64,000 bases of DNA from Alistipes sp. (lineage in GTDB: Bacteria > Bacteroidota > Bacteroidia > Bacteroidales > Rikenellaceae): positions 1 through 64,000 of the forward strand of contig JAFTWZ010000029.1 in NCBI GenBank assembly GCA_017465055.1, written 5' to 3'. Position numbers and translations under genes: made by a program. Below, one piece after another: positions 52,031 through 61,133 of this stretch (the stretch's first letter is position 1; every line of letters begins with the position of its first letter). Below the pieces are notes generated by a model. That model saw nothing but the letters and a program-made list of their open reading frames with translations. It was not told where the DNA came from and ran no database searches.

Positions 52031-52759
52031 TTATAAGCGACTTATCTCTCCGCCGAAGAGTGTTACTTCGCTACGAAGTATTACCGGTTGCGAATAGTAG
52101 AAAATCTTACCTCCGGTTGAAGTCTTAGCTTCAAGACGTTCTACGGCATCAACCTTTACGATGGCGTTGTGCGATGCTTCGGTGATGGTCGAGATGGTCT
52201 CTAATCGTGTGGCGTCGTACTCAGCCGTAGATATATCTGCCGTTTGGTAATGTGTGCTGCCAGAGAGTACTATGCGACTCTTGCCCGAGGCGAAGATCAT
52301 AAGGTCGAGAACGTCGATTTCGGCTGTGAGGTGCGCATCGTTAGATACGTATATGTCGAGAAGTTGCGACTCTAAAATGCCATTGATGGTGACGTCGGCC
52401 TTAGCTATGCTTATGTCGGTGAGCTCCGAGAAGAATACTTCGACCTCGGTGACGCTCTCACGCTTAGGGTCGTTGCGTTCCGAAATCTTTAGCGTGCCAC
52501 TTCTACGATCTACCTCGGCGGTGAACTTCGACGTGTAGACCCCCTTAGTGTCGTAGATGATATACGGAGCATCTACATTAGGGATTTTGGTGAGTGTAAG
52601 CACTATAGGTGCATCAATGTCGATGGCCGTAAAACTCGAGAGATACTCTTTGATAGGGCGACTCTCGGCAATAGCTGCAGGGGTAGTCTCCTGTGCCGCA
52701 AGCTCGAGTGTGCAGCATATGGTGAATAAGCATAGTAAAAATCGTCTCATACTATCCAT
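52031..52759 (-). CDS. GIN-domain (DUF2807) secreted protein
   Basis: A signal peptide (MRRFLLCLFTICCTLELAAQ) precedes a right-handed beta-helix-like region of short repeated strands: ITEVEVFFSELTDISI-type units, ISTAEYDATRLETI and VEAKTSTGGKIFYY. It matches the head/putative auto-transporter adhesin GIN domain (PF10988). The role is unknown; it is probably periplasmic or surface-exposed. ATG 52750 (MRRF) is more likely than 52759 as the start, because it puts the basic residues at the signal peptide N terminus. Confidence 0.8.
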   Translation of the reverse strand: MDSMRRFLLCLFTICCTLELAAQETTPAAIAESRPIKEYLSSFTAIDIDAPIVLTLTKIPNVDAPYIIYDTKGVYTSKFTAEVDRRSGTLKISERNDPKRESVTEVEVFFSELTDISIAKADVTINGILESQLLDIYVSNDAHLTAEIDVLDLMIFASGKSRIVLSGSTHYQTADISTAEYDATRLETISTITEASHNAIVKVDAVERLEAKTSTGGKIFYYSQPVILRSEVTLFGGEISRL

Positions 52760-52850
52760 CGTTTTAGATGTTTCAACGGATAAAAATATAAAAAAAATAC
52801 GAGACTACCAAAATAATCGGGTTAAAACTGGTTTTTTGTAGACTAATAGG

Positions 52851-53414
52851 CTAAAAGCCTGTTATGTGGACATAGCTCGCTCCGCTACACTTAGCCGCCT
52901 CGAGGCCTACGTGCGAGTCCTCGAAAATGATGGTCTCGCTGGGTAAAACCCCCTCAATGTCCATAGCCTTTAGAAAGCAGTCGGGGTATGGCTTTGGGCG
53001 TGCTACATCGTCGCCACTGATGATGCCATCTATCCCCGACTCTAAACTCAAGTGTCGCATTACGTTGGTAATGTTATCAATATGGCCAGTAGATACTATC
53101 CACACCTTTGTGCCTAAGTGTCGCATCATCTGACACCACTGCCATAGAGCGTTGTTTAGTCGTACGCTTGCAAAGTGCTTGGGGTATAGCTCAATCTTGC
53201 GACGGCGAAGCCTCTGTATCTGCTCCTCATCCTCGATACCTACCATCTTCAGAAACTCCATACAGCGAACCCCAAAGTAGTGCTCGAGATACTCCTGACG
53301 ACTAAGCGTTATGCCTATCTCGCCCAACGCCTCGATATAGGCATAGGCATTAGCATCGCGAGTGTCGACAAGTGTACCATCGAAATCGAGTAGAATGAGC
53401 TTTATCTGGGCCAT
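52851..53414 (-). CDS. HAD superfamily phosphatase (beta-phosphoglucomutase-like)
   Basis: The 187-residue HAD hydrolase has motif I LLDFDGTLVDT, motif II in WIVSTGH, a lysine in DVARPKPYPDCF and motif IV IIFEDSHVGLEAAK. The alpha-helical cap is between motifs I and II (subclass IA), as in phosphoglycolate or sugar phosphatases and beta-phosphoglucomutase. The substrate is not predictable. It lies between the GIN gene and two M23 peptidase genes. Confidence 0.88.
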   Translation of the reverse strand: MAQIKLILLDFDGTLVDTRDANAYAYIEALGEIGITLSRQEYLEHYFGVRCMEFLKMVGIEDEEQIQRLRRRKIELYPKHFASVRLNNALWQWCQMMRHLGTKVWIVSTGHIDNITNVMRHLSLESGIDGIISGDDVARPKPYPDCFLKAMDIEGVLPSETIIFEDSHVGLEAAKCSGASYVHITGF

Positions 53415-53443
53415 TGTAAGTATCTGTTTAATAAGATGTGGTA

Positions 53444-54388
53444 TTAGTCAAATGACTGCATACTTGACAGCGATATACGTATTATTCGCTGGTACTCTTC
53501 GGGGGTAAGTTCGAGGAAGAAGTAGTGCACTGGATCGACGCGCGTATCGTTGTAAATAACCTCGTAGTGTAGATGTGGTGCAAACGATAATCCACTATTG
53601 CCCGATAGTGCGATGATATCGCCTCGCTTAACCTTTTGCCCCTTCTTTACGCGTATGTCGAGCAGGTGACTGTACGATGTCTCGTAGCCATTGCCGTGAC
53701 TTATGGTTACAGCCTTACCGTGCGATGTATTCTTCTCCGAGAGCGACTTTACAGTGCCATCAGCCGTTGCAAAAACTGCAGTGCCCTCGGGCACGAGGTA
53801 GTCGACTCCGTGATGCTCGCGCATAGCTCGGTGGAAAGGGTTAATGAGCGGCTTCTTGCCAGCTGCAAGGAGCGTGAGTTGACGGTTGTTAACTGGCTGA
53901 ATAGCTGGTACGCATTCAATAGATAGCGCATTGCTGGATATGGCATATAAAAGGTCGTTGTGTGCCTCAATCGCGCGCTCCTCGAGCTTTGCGGCGCGTT
54001 GCATCTGCCCTTCGAGTCGTGCTGCAAGCTCATCATTACTCTCGCCTACAAGTTGTTCGTATAACTCTAATCGCTCCTTATCCAGGTCGGCACTTAGATC
54101 GTAGGGATTAGACTCAAAGAGCTTGCGAAAGACATTTTCATCACGCTTAGCGACATTTTCGAGTATGAGGCTAAGAGAGTCGTAGCGCTCTGTCATCTTG
54201 TTGTATTCAGCACGTAGCCCATCGGTAGAGTGGCGCAACTTATACTCCGCAGGCATATCTACGGTAAAGGTGAGGATGACCCACCAGAGGGCCACCATAC
54301 CCACCCACACAAGTGCTCGAATTACGTAGGGAGTCAAGCGTTGTCTGGTTGTTAGTTTCTTGTTTGACTTATCGTTGTTAATTGTCAT
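53444..54388 (-). CDS. M23 family murein endopeptidase (first of a pair)
   Basis: The 314-residue membrane-anchored protein has one N-terminal transmembrane helix (RALVWVGMVALWWVILTF), a coiled coil (about 65-160) and a C-terminal M23/LytM domain. The zinc ligands are HHGVDYLVPEG (His, Asp) and HLHYEVIY. Such proteins cut peptide cross-links in peptidoglycan. The paralogue encoded 4 bases upstream has the same layout. Confidence 0.9.
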   Translation of the reverse strand: MTINNDKSNKKLTTRQRLTPYVIRALVWVGMVALWWVILTFTVDMPAEYKLRHSTDGLRAEYNKMTERYDSLSLILENVAKRDENVFRKLFESNPYDLSADLDKERLELYEQLVGESNDELAARLEGQMQRAAKLEERAIEAHNDLLYAISSNALSIECVPAIQPVNNRQLTLLAAGKKPLINPFHRAMREHHGVDYLVPEGTAVFATADGTVKSLSEKNTSHGKAVTISHGNGYETSYSHLLDIRVKKGQKVKRGDIIALSGNSGLSFAPHLHYEVIYNDTRVDPVHYFFLELTPEEYQRIIRISLSSMQSFD

Positions 54389-54392
54389 CTAA

Positions 54393-55334
54393 TCAGTTGT
54401 TTGTTGTCGACTTATCGAGTTGGTTCATAAGATCCATATATGCCTCTGGCGACATATCCTTGTTGAAGTAGTGTATCGGGTTAACTGTCTTATCTCGAAA
54501 GCGCACCTCGTAGTGTAGGTGCGAGCCAGAAGAGACTCCCGTGTTTCCCACCTCGCCAATGACCTGGCCGCGCGTCACGCTATCGCCTGGCGAGACGTAG
54601 CGCTTTGATAGGTGGCCGTAGCGAGTTTTATATCCGAAACCGTGGTTTAGTTCGATAAGCTGTCCGTAGCCCGGTTGCCACGTTGAGCGTAGCACCACAG
54701 CGTTACCTGTGGCATAAACAGGTGTGCCCTTTGGTGCCGAGAGGTCTATGCCCTCGTGCATCTTCCAGTAGCCGTAGCGAGGGTGTACGCGCATACCATA
54801 TAGGCTACTTACGTTTTTGAGCTTGGTGCGGTCAATGGGCCATATTGCTGGTATCACGGTCGAGAACTCCTCCTTATTTTCGGCCATATCCTGCGTGTCG
54901 TCGAGCGAGAGCGAGGCGTAGTATATCGAGCGGGTGAGTCTGTCGAGGTTCTTCCAACCATCTACTAATATTTCGTTATAGCTACCGCCATCTATCGAGC
55001 TATATTTTGAATCGTTGTAGTCGGCGTAAACTTGAGGAATGTTGAGTGTATCGATACCGAGCAGAGGGCGGTAGACAAACTGGTCGCGGTGCTTGATGTC
55101 GGAGAGTAGGTGCTCGGCAGAGCGTATCTTGCTTTGCAGGATGTTGTATTCTGCCTCGAGACGCTGGTTGTCACGACGTATGCTGGCCATCTTGGGAGTA
55201 TCAAACCATATGGATATCAGGATATTGCTCAACGCCGCAATCACTAATGCTATGAAGAGCCTTAGTGCAAGACGATAGTTCTTGGGTAGCTTTGCGAGCC
55301 AGCCTCGCTTGTTGCGATCTCCGACGTTATACAT
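54393..55334 (-). CDS. M23 family murein endopeptidase (second of a pair)
   Basis: The 313-residue protein has an N-terminal transmembrane helix (RLFIALVIAALSNILISIW), a coiled coil (about 45-90) and a C-terminal LytM domain with HEGIDLSAPKG (His, Asp), GYGQLIELNHGFG and HLHYEVRF. It resembles the MepM/EnvC-like coiled-coil plus M23 class and is a paralogue of the next gene. It is the first gene of the run and diverges from alaS. Confidence 0.92.
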   Translation of the reverse strand: MYNVGDRNKRGWLAKLPKNYRLALRLFIALVIAALSNILISIWFDTPKMASIRRDNQRLEAEYNILQSKIRSAEHLLSDIKHRDQFVYRPLLGIDTLNIPQVYADYNDSKYSSIDGGSYNEILVDGWKNLDRLTRSIYYASLSLDDTQDMAENKEEFSTVIPAIWPIDRTKLKNVSSLYGMRVHPRYGYWKMHEGIDLSAPKGTPVYATGNAVVLRSTWQPGYGQLIELNHGFGYKTRYGHLSKRYVSPGDSVTRGQVIGEVGNTGVSSGSHLHYEVRFRDKTVNPIHYFNKDMSPEAYMDLMNQLDKSTTNN

Positions 55335-55797
55335 TAAACAAAGGTACGTTCAATAAATTAGTAAATATGTTATTCGTTCTCAGTAGATTCTTTTTCGGTT
55401 GCTTTTGAATTTAGACGCTGTTTGGAATTTATTTATATCACTCTTTTTGGTTGTTTACGACTCTGCTTTCGTCTGATTCTCGTTACTTAGGAGCACTATG
55501 TGCATCAAATCATCCGAAGATATAGCCGCAAAACAACTATCAAATAATTCCGTAAACAAATTCAAACAACTTCTTATTGTGGTATGTTTCTAATTTTTAC
55601 TCAGTTACAATGTTCGCATTGTGTTATCATAATAAATAAGCAATCTCCTCACAATAATCTTCACGATCAACTCGACCTAATGAATAAAACCTACCTTAAA
55701 TAAAAATATTAAAAATATCCCTTATAACGATGCAAAATTAATTTAAATTATGTAAATTTGCAAGCTAAAAATTGAAGACAAAATATAATTTACAGAT
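55335..55797. other. AT-rich gap between the M23 gene and alaS, with alaS promoter element
   Basis: No credible gene. A 31-codon frame near 55496-55591 (MCIKSSEDIAAKQL...) is short and unsupported. Composition is much more AT-rich than the flanks. A TAAATTTG word at 55753-55760 is the likely -7 element of alaS, but no TTG lies at the right distance. Confidence 0.5.
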
Positions 55798-58413
55798 ATG
55801 GAATCAAATAAAGTAAGAGAAGCGTTCTTGGATTTCTTCAGAACGAAGCAGCACGAGATTGTCCCCTCGGCTCCTATGGTCGTCAAGAATGACCCTACAC
55901 TGATGTTTACTAATGCAGGTATGAACCAATTTAAGGATATATTCCTCGGTAACGCACCTCGCAAGTGGCCCCGTGTGGCAGATACCCAGAAGTGTCTACG
56001 TGTGTCGGGTAAGCATAACGATCTCGAGGAGGTAGGTCACGATACCTATCACCACACTATGTTCGAGATGCTCGGCAACTGGTCGTACGGCGACTACTTT
56101 AAGAAGGAGGCTATCGAGTGGGCGTGGGAGCTCCTTACAGAGGTCTACAAGCTCGATAAGAGCCGTATGTATGCTACCGTATTCGAGGGTAGCGACGAGG
56201 ATGGCGTAGCTTTCGATCAGGAGGCATACGACTACTGGCGTCAGTTCCTCCCTGAGGATCATATCATCCGTGGTAACAAGAAGGATAACTTCTGGGAGAT
56301 GGGCGAGACTGGCCCTTGTGGTCCTTGTAGCGAGATTCACTACGACCTACGCGACGATGAGGAGGTGGCTAAAATTCCTGGCCGCGAGATGGTCAATATG
56401 AGCCACCCTCAGGTTATCGAGATTTGGAATCTCGTATTTATGCAGTTCAACCGCAAGGCTAATGGCTCGTTGGAGTCGCTACCTGCGAAGAACGTAGATA
56501 CGGGTATGGGCTTTGAGCGCCTGTGTATGATTCTCCAGGGTAAGAAGTCGAACTACGATACCGATGTGTTCCAGCCAACAATCTCGCGTATTGCTGCACT
56601 TTCGGGCAAGGAGTATGGCAAGGATGAGAAGTGCGACGTGGCTATGCGCGTTATTGCCGACCACCTGCGTGCTATATCATTCTCTATCGCCGATGGTCAG
56701 CTGCCTGCAAATGCTAAGGCTGGCTACGTTATCCGCCGTATCCTCCGTCGTGCTGTGCGCTACGGATATACATATCTCGGCTTTAGTGAGCCATTCATCT
56801 GCAAACTCGTCGATGGCCTCGTTAAGCAGATGGGACATCAGTTCCCTGAGCTTGTGGCTCAGCAGTCGCTCATCGAGCGCGTAATCGAGGAGGAGGAGGC
56901 TTCATTCCTCCGCACCCTCGCTACGGGTATCAACCTTCTTGATGGCGTCATTAAGCGTTCGGCTGGGGGTAAAATCTCGGGTAAGGATGCCTTCGTGTTG
57001 TACGATACATATGGCTTCCCTATCGACCTTACGGAGCTTATTGCAAAGGAGCAGGGGGTAGAGATTGATATTGAGGAGTTCGAGAAGGAGCTGCAGCAGC
57101 AGAAGGAGCGCTCGCGTAACGCCGCATCACAGGATATCGACGACTGGCAGGAGATTATGCCTATTGTCGAGAGTAAGTTTATAGGTTACGATAACCTTAC
57201 GGCCGAGGTGCGCATCGCTCGTTACCGCCGCGTGAAGAGTAAGAACCAGACTACCTATCAGCTCGTATTCGATCATACTCCATTCTATGGTAACTCGGGT
57301 GGTCAGATTGGCGACATCGGCTATATTGAGAGCGCTAACGAGAAGATTGATATTGTGGCTACGGATAAGGAGAATGGCCTTATCATTCATATCGTTAAGC
57401 AGCTGCCCGAGAATCCCGAGGCTACGTTCCGTGCTGTGGTTAACGAGGAGGCTCGCCAGATGGCGGCTAATAACCATACTGCTACCCACCTTGTAGACTA
57501 CGCGTTGCGCACAGTGCTCGGCACACACGTCGAGCAGAAGGGTTCGATGGTAGGCCCTATGGGCTTGCGTTTCGACTTCTCGCACTTCCAGAAGGTTACG
57601 GCCGAGGAGCTTCGCGAGGTAGAGCGCCTTGTCAACAAGATGATTCGTACGAACTATCCTCTGGTCGAGAATCGCGAGGCTACTATGGAAGAGGCCCAGG
57701 CGGCAGGTGCTATTATGCTCTTCGGTGAGAAGTACGGCGACAAGGTGCGTATCGTTAACTTCGGCCCTTCTACCGAGCTTTGTGGTGGTACTCACACCTC
57801 GGCAACAGGTACTATCGGCTTCTTCAAGATTATCTCGGAGAGCGCTATTTCGGCAGGTGTGCGCCGTATCGAGGCTGTTACGGGTGAGGCTGCCGAGGCT
57901 ATCATCTATTCGTCTCAAGATTTGATTTCGTCGCTGGAGCAGATGGTGCATAACCCTAAGGTGTTGCAGGCTATCGAGAAGATAATGGAGTCGAATGATG
58001 CACTGGGTCGTGAGGTGGCTGAGATGCGTAAGGAGAAAGTTTCGCAGCTGGCAGATAGCCTTGCTAAGAATACCCCTACGCGTGGTGGCGTAACCCTTAT
58101 CTCGCACACTACTACAAATACCCCCGAGGTAATGAAGGATTTGGCATTTGCTTTGCGCCAGCGTATTACGGAGCGCCTTGTTATGGTCGTAGGCAACCTC
58201 TTCGATGGTAAGCCTACGCTCAACATTATGCTTTCGGACGATGTGGTAGCTATGGGTATAGATGCAGGTGCTGTTGTTCGCGAGGCCGCTAAGCTGATGA
58301 ATGGTGGTGGCGGTGGTCAGAAGCACTACGCTACGGCTGGAGGTAAGAATCCTGATGGCCTGCAGGCTGCTGTGGACAAGGCTGTGGATATTATCCTTGC
58401 CAATGTTAAGTAA
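55798..58413 (+). CDS. alaS: Alanyl-tRNA synthetase
   Basis: The 871-residue class II synthetase starts with the catalytic core ([19 protein letters not shown], near residue 35; [19 protein letters not shown] near 165). The editing domain has the zinc histidines in [14 protein letters not shown] and the Cys/His of [12 protein letters not shown], followed by a C-terminal DHHA1-like domain with [15 protein letters not shown]. Length is typical. The gpmI start lies 27 bases after its stop codon, so they probably share a transcript. Confidence 0.97.
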   Translation: MESNKVREAFLDFFRTKQHEIVPSAPMVVKNDPTLMFTNAGMNQFKDIFLGNAPRKWPRVADTQKCLRVSGKHNDLEEVGHDTYHHTMFEMLGNWSYGDYFKKEAIEWAWELLTEVYKLDKSRMYATVFEGSDEDGVAFDQEAYDYWRQFLPEDHIIRGNKKDNFWEMGETGPCGPCSEIHYDLRDDEEVAKIPGREMVNMSHPQVIEIWNLVFMQFNRKANGSLESLPAKNVDTGMGFERLCMILQGKKSNYDTDVFQPTISRIAALSGKEYGKDEKCDVAMRVIADHLRAISFSIADGQLPANAKAGYVIRRILRRAVRYGYTYLGFSEPFICKLVDGLVKQMGHQFPELVAQQSLIERVIEEEEASFLRTLATGINLLDGVIKRSAGGKISGKDAFVLYDTYGFPIDLTELIAKEQGVEIDIEEFEKELQQQKERSRNAASQDIDDWQEIMPIVESKFIGYDNLTAEVRIARYRRVKSKNQTTYQLVFDHTPFYGNSGGQIGDIGYIESANEKIDIVATDKENGLIIHIVKQLPENPEATFRAVVNEEARQMAANNHTATHLVDYALRTVLGTHVEQKGSMVGPMGLRFDFSHFQKVTAEELREVERLVNKMIRTNYPLVENREATMEEAQAAGAIMLFGEKYGDKVRIVNFGPSTELCGGTHTSATGTIGFFKIISESAISAGVRRIEAVTGEAAEAIIYSSQDLISSLEQMVHNPKVLQAIEKIMESNDALGREVAEMRKEKVSQLADSLAKNTPTRGGVTLISHTTTNTPEVMKDLAFALRQRITERLVMVVGNLFDGKPTLNIMLSDDVVAMGIDAGAVVREAAKLMNGGGGGQKHYATAGGKNPDGLQAAVDKAVDIILANVK

Positions 58414-58439
58414 CGAATAAATTGAAAGGAGATAATATT

Positions 58440-59966
58440 ATGAGTAATAAGGTTTTATTGATGATTCTCGACGGCTGGGGCAATGGCGACCATACTAAGT
58501 CGGATGTCATCTACACGACTAATCCAGAGTATATTAACGCAATGACTGCGGCCTATCCTCACGCCGAGCTTAAGACCGATGGCGAGAATGTTGGTCTGCC
58601 CGATGGCCAGATGGGTAACTCAGAGGTGGGTCACCTCAATATCGGTGCTGGTCGCGTTGTGTACCAGGATCTTGTGAAGATTAACCGTGCTTGCCGCGAT
58701 AACTCTATCCTCGAGAACAAGGAGATTGTTGCAGCCTTTGAGTATGCTAAGCAGAATGGTGTAAGCGTTCACTTTATGGGCTTGGTGTCGGACGGTGGCG
58801 TTCACTCATCGCTCGACCACCTCTTCAAGCTATGCGACATCGCTAAGCACTACGAGATTGAGAATACCTTCGTACACTGCTTTATGGATGGTCGCGATAC
58901 CGACCCACGTAGTGGCAAGGGATTCATCGCTGCTTTGGAGGAGCATATGGCTGCAACTACTGGCAAGATTGCCTCAATCATTGGCCGCTACTATGCTATG
59001 GATCGTGACAAGCGCTGGGAGCGTGTTAAGATAGCCTACGATCAGCTCGTGTCGGGCGTTGGCGAGAAGGCTACTAATATGGTCGAGGCTATGCAGAAGT
59101 CGTATGACGAGGGCGTTACCGACGAGTTCGTTAAGCCTATCGTTAATGTCGACTCTGAGGGTAACGCTATTGGCACTATCAAGCCTAATGACGTTGTCAT
59201 CTTCTTTAACTATCGCAATGACCGTGCTAAGGAGCTTACTATAGTCCTCACGCAGCAGGATATGCCAGAGGAGGGTATGCGCACTATGCCTTTGTACTAC
59301 TGCTGTATGACCCCTTACGATGCAAAGTTTGAGGGCCTACACATCTTGTTTGATAAGGAGAATGTGCCTAACACTATTGGAGAGTATGTTGCTAACCAGG
59401 GTCTTAAGCAGCTACGTATTGCTGAGACCGAGAAGTATGCACACGTTACATTCTTCCTCAATGGTGGTCGCGAGGATAAGTTCGCCGAGGAGGACCGTAT
59501 CCTTGTAGCGTCGCCTAAGGTTGATACCTACGACCTTAAGCCTGAGATGTCGGCCTACGAGGTTAAGGATAAGTTGGTCGAGGCTCTCGGCGAGCAGAAG
59601 TACGACTTCATATGCCTTAACTTTGCTAATGGCGATATGGTGGGCCATACGGGTGTATACAAGGCTATCGAGAAGGCTGTTAAGACTATCGATGAGTGTG
59701 TAAAGGAGGTTGTCGAGGCTGCTAAGGCCAATGGCTACGAGGTCGTTCAGATTGCCGACCACGGTAATGCTGATAATGCACTCAATGCTGATGGCACGCC
59801 CAATACGGCGCACTCGTTGAATCCTGTGCCTATAGTTGTGGTATCGGATAGGGTAGCGCGTGTTAAGGATGGTATCTTGGCAGATGTAGCTCCTACGGTA
59901 CTCGATCTTATGGGCTTGCCTAAGCCTGCGGAGATGACAGGTGAGTCGTTGATAGAGTATAAGTAA
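58440..59966 (+). CDS. gpmI: 2,3-bisphosphoglycerate-independent phosphoglycerate mutase
   Basis: The 508-residue alkaline-phosphatase-fold enzyme interconverts 3- and 2-phosphoglycerate using two Mn ions. [12 protein letters not shown] carries the first metal Asp, [17 protein letters not shown] the phosphoserine, [16 protein letters not shown] the substrate loop and IADHGNADN the second metal set. I start it at ATG 58440 because a good Shine-Dalgarno AAAGGAG lies 10 bases upstream; an in-frame ATG at 58422 would include that site. Confidence 0.96.
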   Translation: MSNKVLLMILDGWGNGDHTKSDVIYTTNPEYINAMTAAYPHAELKTDGENVGLPDGQMGNSEVGHLNIGAGRVVYQDLVKINRACRDNSILENKEIVAAFEYAKQNGVSVHFMGLVSDGGVHSSLDHLFKLCDIAKHYEIENTFVHCFMDGRDTDPRSGKGFIAALEEHMAATTGKIASIIGRYYAMDRDKRWERVKIAYDQLVSGVGEKATNMVEAMQKSYDEGVTDEFVKPIVNVDSEGNAIGTIKPNDVVIFFNYRNDRAKELTIVLTQQDMPEEGMRTMPLYYCCMTPYDAKFEGLHILFDKENVPNTIGEYVANQGLKQLRIAETEKYAHVTFFLNGGREDKFAEEDRILVASPKVDTYDLKPEMSAYEVKDKLVEALGEQKYDFICLNFANGDMVGHTGVYKAIEKAVKTIDECVKEVVEAAKANGYEVVQIADHGNADNALNADGTPNTAHSLNPVPIVVVSDRVARVKDGILADVAPTVLDLMGLPKPAEMTGESLIEYK

Positions 59967-59991
59967 TCGTACTATATTATATATGTATAGG

Positions 59992-60024
59992 CTGCTCGGG
60001 TATCTGCTCGAGCAGTCTTGTTTT
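59992..60024 (+). terminator. Terminator of gpmI
   Basis: CTGCTCG (59992-59998) pairs with CGAGCAG (60009-60015), followed by TCTTGTTTTTG. Confidence 0.75.
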
Positions 60025-60056
60025 TGTCGGGATGATAGGAAAATTAGTAATAAATT

Positions 60057-60086
60057 TTGCACTTACGAAAAATAGTAGTATCTTTG
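60057..60086 (+). promoter_or_regulatory. Promoter of tRNA-Ala
   Basis: TTG (60057-60059), a 19-base spacer, TATCTTTG (60079-60086). The tRNA starts 11 bases downstream. Confidence 0.8.
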
Positions 60087-60096
60087 CCTCGCAATT

Positions 60097-60170
60097 GGGG
60101 GTTTAGCTCAGCTGGTTAGAGCGCTTGCATGGCATGCAAGAGGTCGTGAGTTCGAATCTCATATCCTCCA
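60097..60170 (+). tRNA. tRNA-Ala (anticodon GGC)
   Basis: A 74-base cloverleaf: acceptor GGGGGTT with ATCCTCC including the G3-U70 pair that identifies alanine (one T-T mismatch at 6-67), D-arm AGCTCAGCTGGTTAGAGC, anticodon stem CTTGC/GCAAG around ATGGCAT, T-loop TTCGAAT, discriminator A. CCA is not encoded. Its last 21 bases recur 160 bases downstream. Confidence 0.93.
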
Positions 60171-60177
60171 CTAATAA

Positions 60178-60210
60178 CAAAGGACACCGAAAGGTGTCTT
60201 TTGTTGTTTT
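60178..60210 (+). terminator. Terminator of tRNA-Ala
   Basis: GACACC/GGTGTC with a GAAA tetraloop (60183-60198) is followed by TTTTGTTGTTTT. A near-identical second copy (60353-60380, loop TTTT) lies after the duplicated tRNA end. Confidence 0.8.
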
Positions 60211-60266
60211 GTGGGTATAGATTCGACTCACGACCTCTGAAGCCCTCCTTATCAAAGGAGGGTTTG

Positions 60267-60331
60267 GGAGGATTGTAAAAATGATATGTTTGCGTGCAAC
60301 CGCACGCGGGTTCGAATCTCATATCCTCCAC
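60267..60331 (+). pseudogene. tRNA-Ala 3' end duplication / tRNA-like remnant
   Basis: Bases 60310-60331 repeat the tRNA-Ala T-loop and acceptor 3' strand (60150-60171) with one change, at a distance of exactly 160 bases. The duplication continues through a second terminator and the words TTTTGTTGTTTTGTGGGTATAG. Upstream, GGAGGAT (60267-60273) can pair with ATCCTCC (60323-60329), and GCGTG/CACGC forms a hairpin. There is no D-arm or normal anticodon arm, so it is not a functional tRNA. It looks like an attachment-site remnant or partial tandem duplication. Confidence 0.7.
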
Positions 60332-60393
60332 CAATAAGAGGCCGACTACAAAGACACCTTTTGGTGTCTTTTGTTGTTTTGTGGGTATAGATT

Positions 60394-60788
60394 CGGATCA
60401 GGCGATAATTCTGGTGGAGTAATAAATGATATCAATACGTCATCGCGAAGAATTGCATCTAATAGCAGTAGTGTTACCCACTTGGGTCTATGCAATTCTG
60501 TGGCGATCTTCCTTTGTTTATACTTCCGCACTGATACGTAAGAGTTGTAATCACAATTCGCACCGCACACAGGACTATCAATTACACTTTGTACGCCACA
60601 CACGACTATCAATCTCACTCCGCACGGCCCTATAAACAGCGGAAGATCTCCACGTCGGAGCATAGTTGCGTTATCACACTCCGCAAACTTATACTTGCTC
60701 CTCCTCGGGGTGACGATATTTATATTTCGTTTAGCTACTATTTTTGCATTATTTTTTTTCAATCCCCACCAAAATTTACGACTGAGCC
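60394..60788 (-). mobile_element. MITE-like element, copy C (left end lost)
   Basis: It matches copy B over nearly its whole length, from GGATCAGGCGATAATTCT near 60394 to the right terminal repeat AATTTACGACTGAGCC (60773-60788). The left terminal repeat is replaced by the tRNA-Ala duplication sequence (GGGTATAGATTC). The fold with outer stem 60449-60458/60490-60499 and the ACCCACTTGGGT hairpin (60476-60487) is kept. A long minus-strand reading frame across it is not supported as a gene. Confidence 0.75.
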
Positions 60789-60875
60789 GCTTGCTCGCTG
60801 GCGCGAGCTAAAGAGTAGCGAAAGGGGCAGGTGAAGAGCAGCGTTAAAACTGTCGTCGCTGCAACAAAACATATA
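60788..60875. repeat. Modular intergenic repeat, locus 5 (short)
   Basis: One palindrome-linked module, CTTGCTCGCTGGCGCGAGCTAAAGAGTAGCG, is followed by a diverged GAGCAGCGTTAAAACTGTCGTCGCTGC segment (read here in pieces). It abuts the right end of copy C. Confidence 0.55.
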
Positions 60876-60930
60876 TAAACTCATTGTAACCCATATTAAC
60901 CCATCGAAAATATATTCGTAAGGTTAACAA

Positions 60931-61053
60931 AGAGAGTGAATAAAGAACTCGCTTTGGCGTTACACTCGCGATCAAAATCCTTATATGCGCTTTGGCATAG
61001 TGAGGTTTTTTACACGTAGTGCACCTAAAACAACATCTCTTTATTCACTCTCT
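60931..61053. repeat. 123 bp structured inverted-repeat element
   Basis: The ends are perfect 16-base inverted repeats: AGAGAGTGAATAAAGA (60931-60946) and TCTTTATTCACTCTCT (61038-61053). The interior has two related small hairpins, CGCTTTGGCG near 60950 and TATGCGCTTTGGCATA near 60984. This could be a transcribed hairpin RNA or a very small MITE. No coding frame. Confidence 0.6.
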
Positions 61054-61062
61054 AAAGTCTCT

Positions 61063-61094
61063 GGGGCGAGCTAAGTTACTTGTTAGTCATCCCC
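61063..61094 (-). terminator. Weak terminator-like hairpin after the DUF4301 gene
   Basis: On the minus strand GGGGATGACTAA...TTAGCTCGCCCC forms two 4 bp helices around an internal loop. The left half GGGGATGACTAA is identical to the tmRNA terminator's left half. No T-run follows. Confidence 0.35.
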
Positions 61095-61133
61095 GTTGAT
61101 ATAGCACGTGGTGGCCTCCTCCTCCTACTACTA

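Noticed and set aside
57127..58326. 399-residue minus-strand frame inside alaS
   Set aside because: A shadow of alaS, whose frame is intact with all editing and C-terminal motifs.
60116..60334. Minus-strand reading frame antisense to tRNA-Ala and its duplicated 3' end
   Set aside because: It is the well-known spurious translation of a tRNA complement (GGYEIRTHDLLHAMQAL) and overlaps a confident tRNA.
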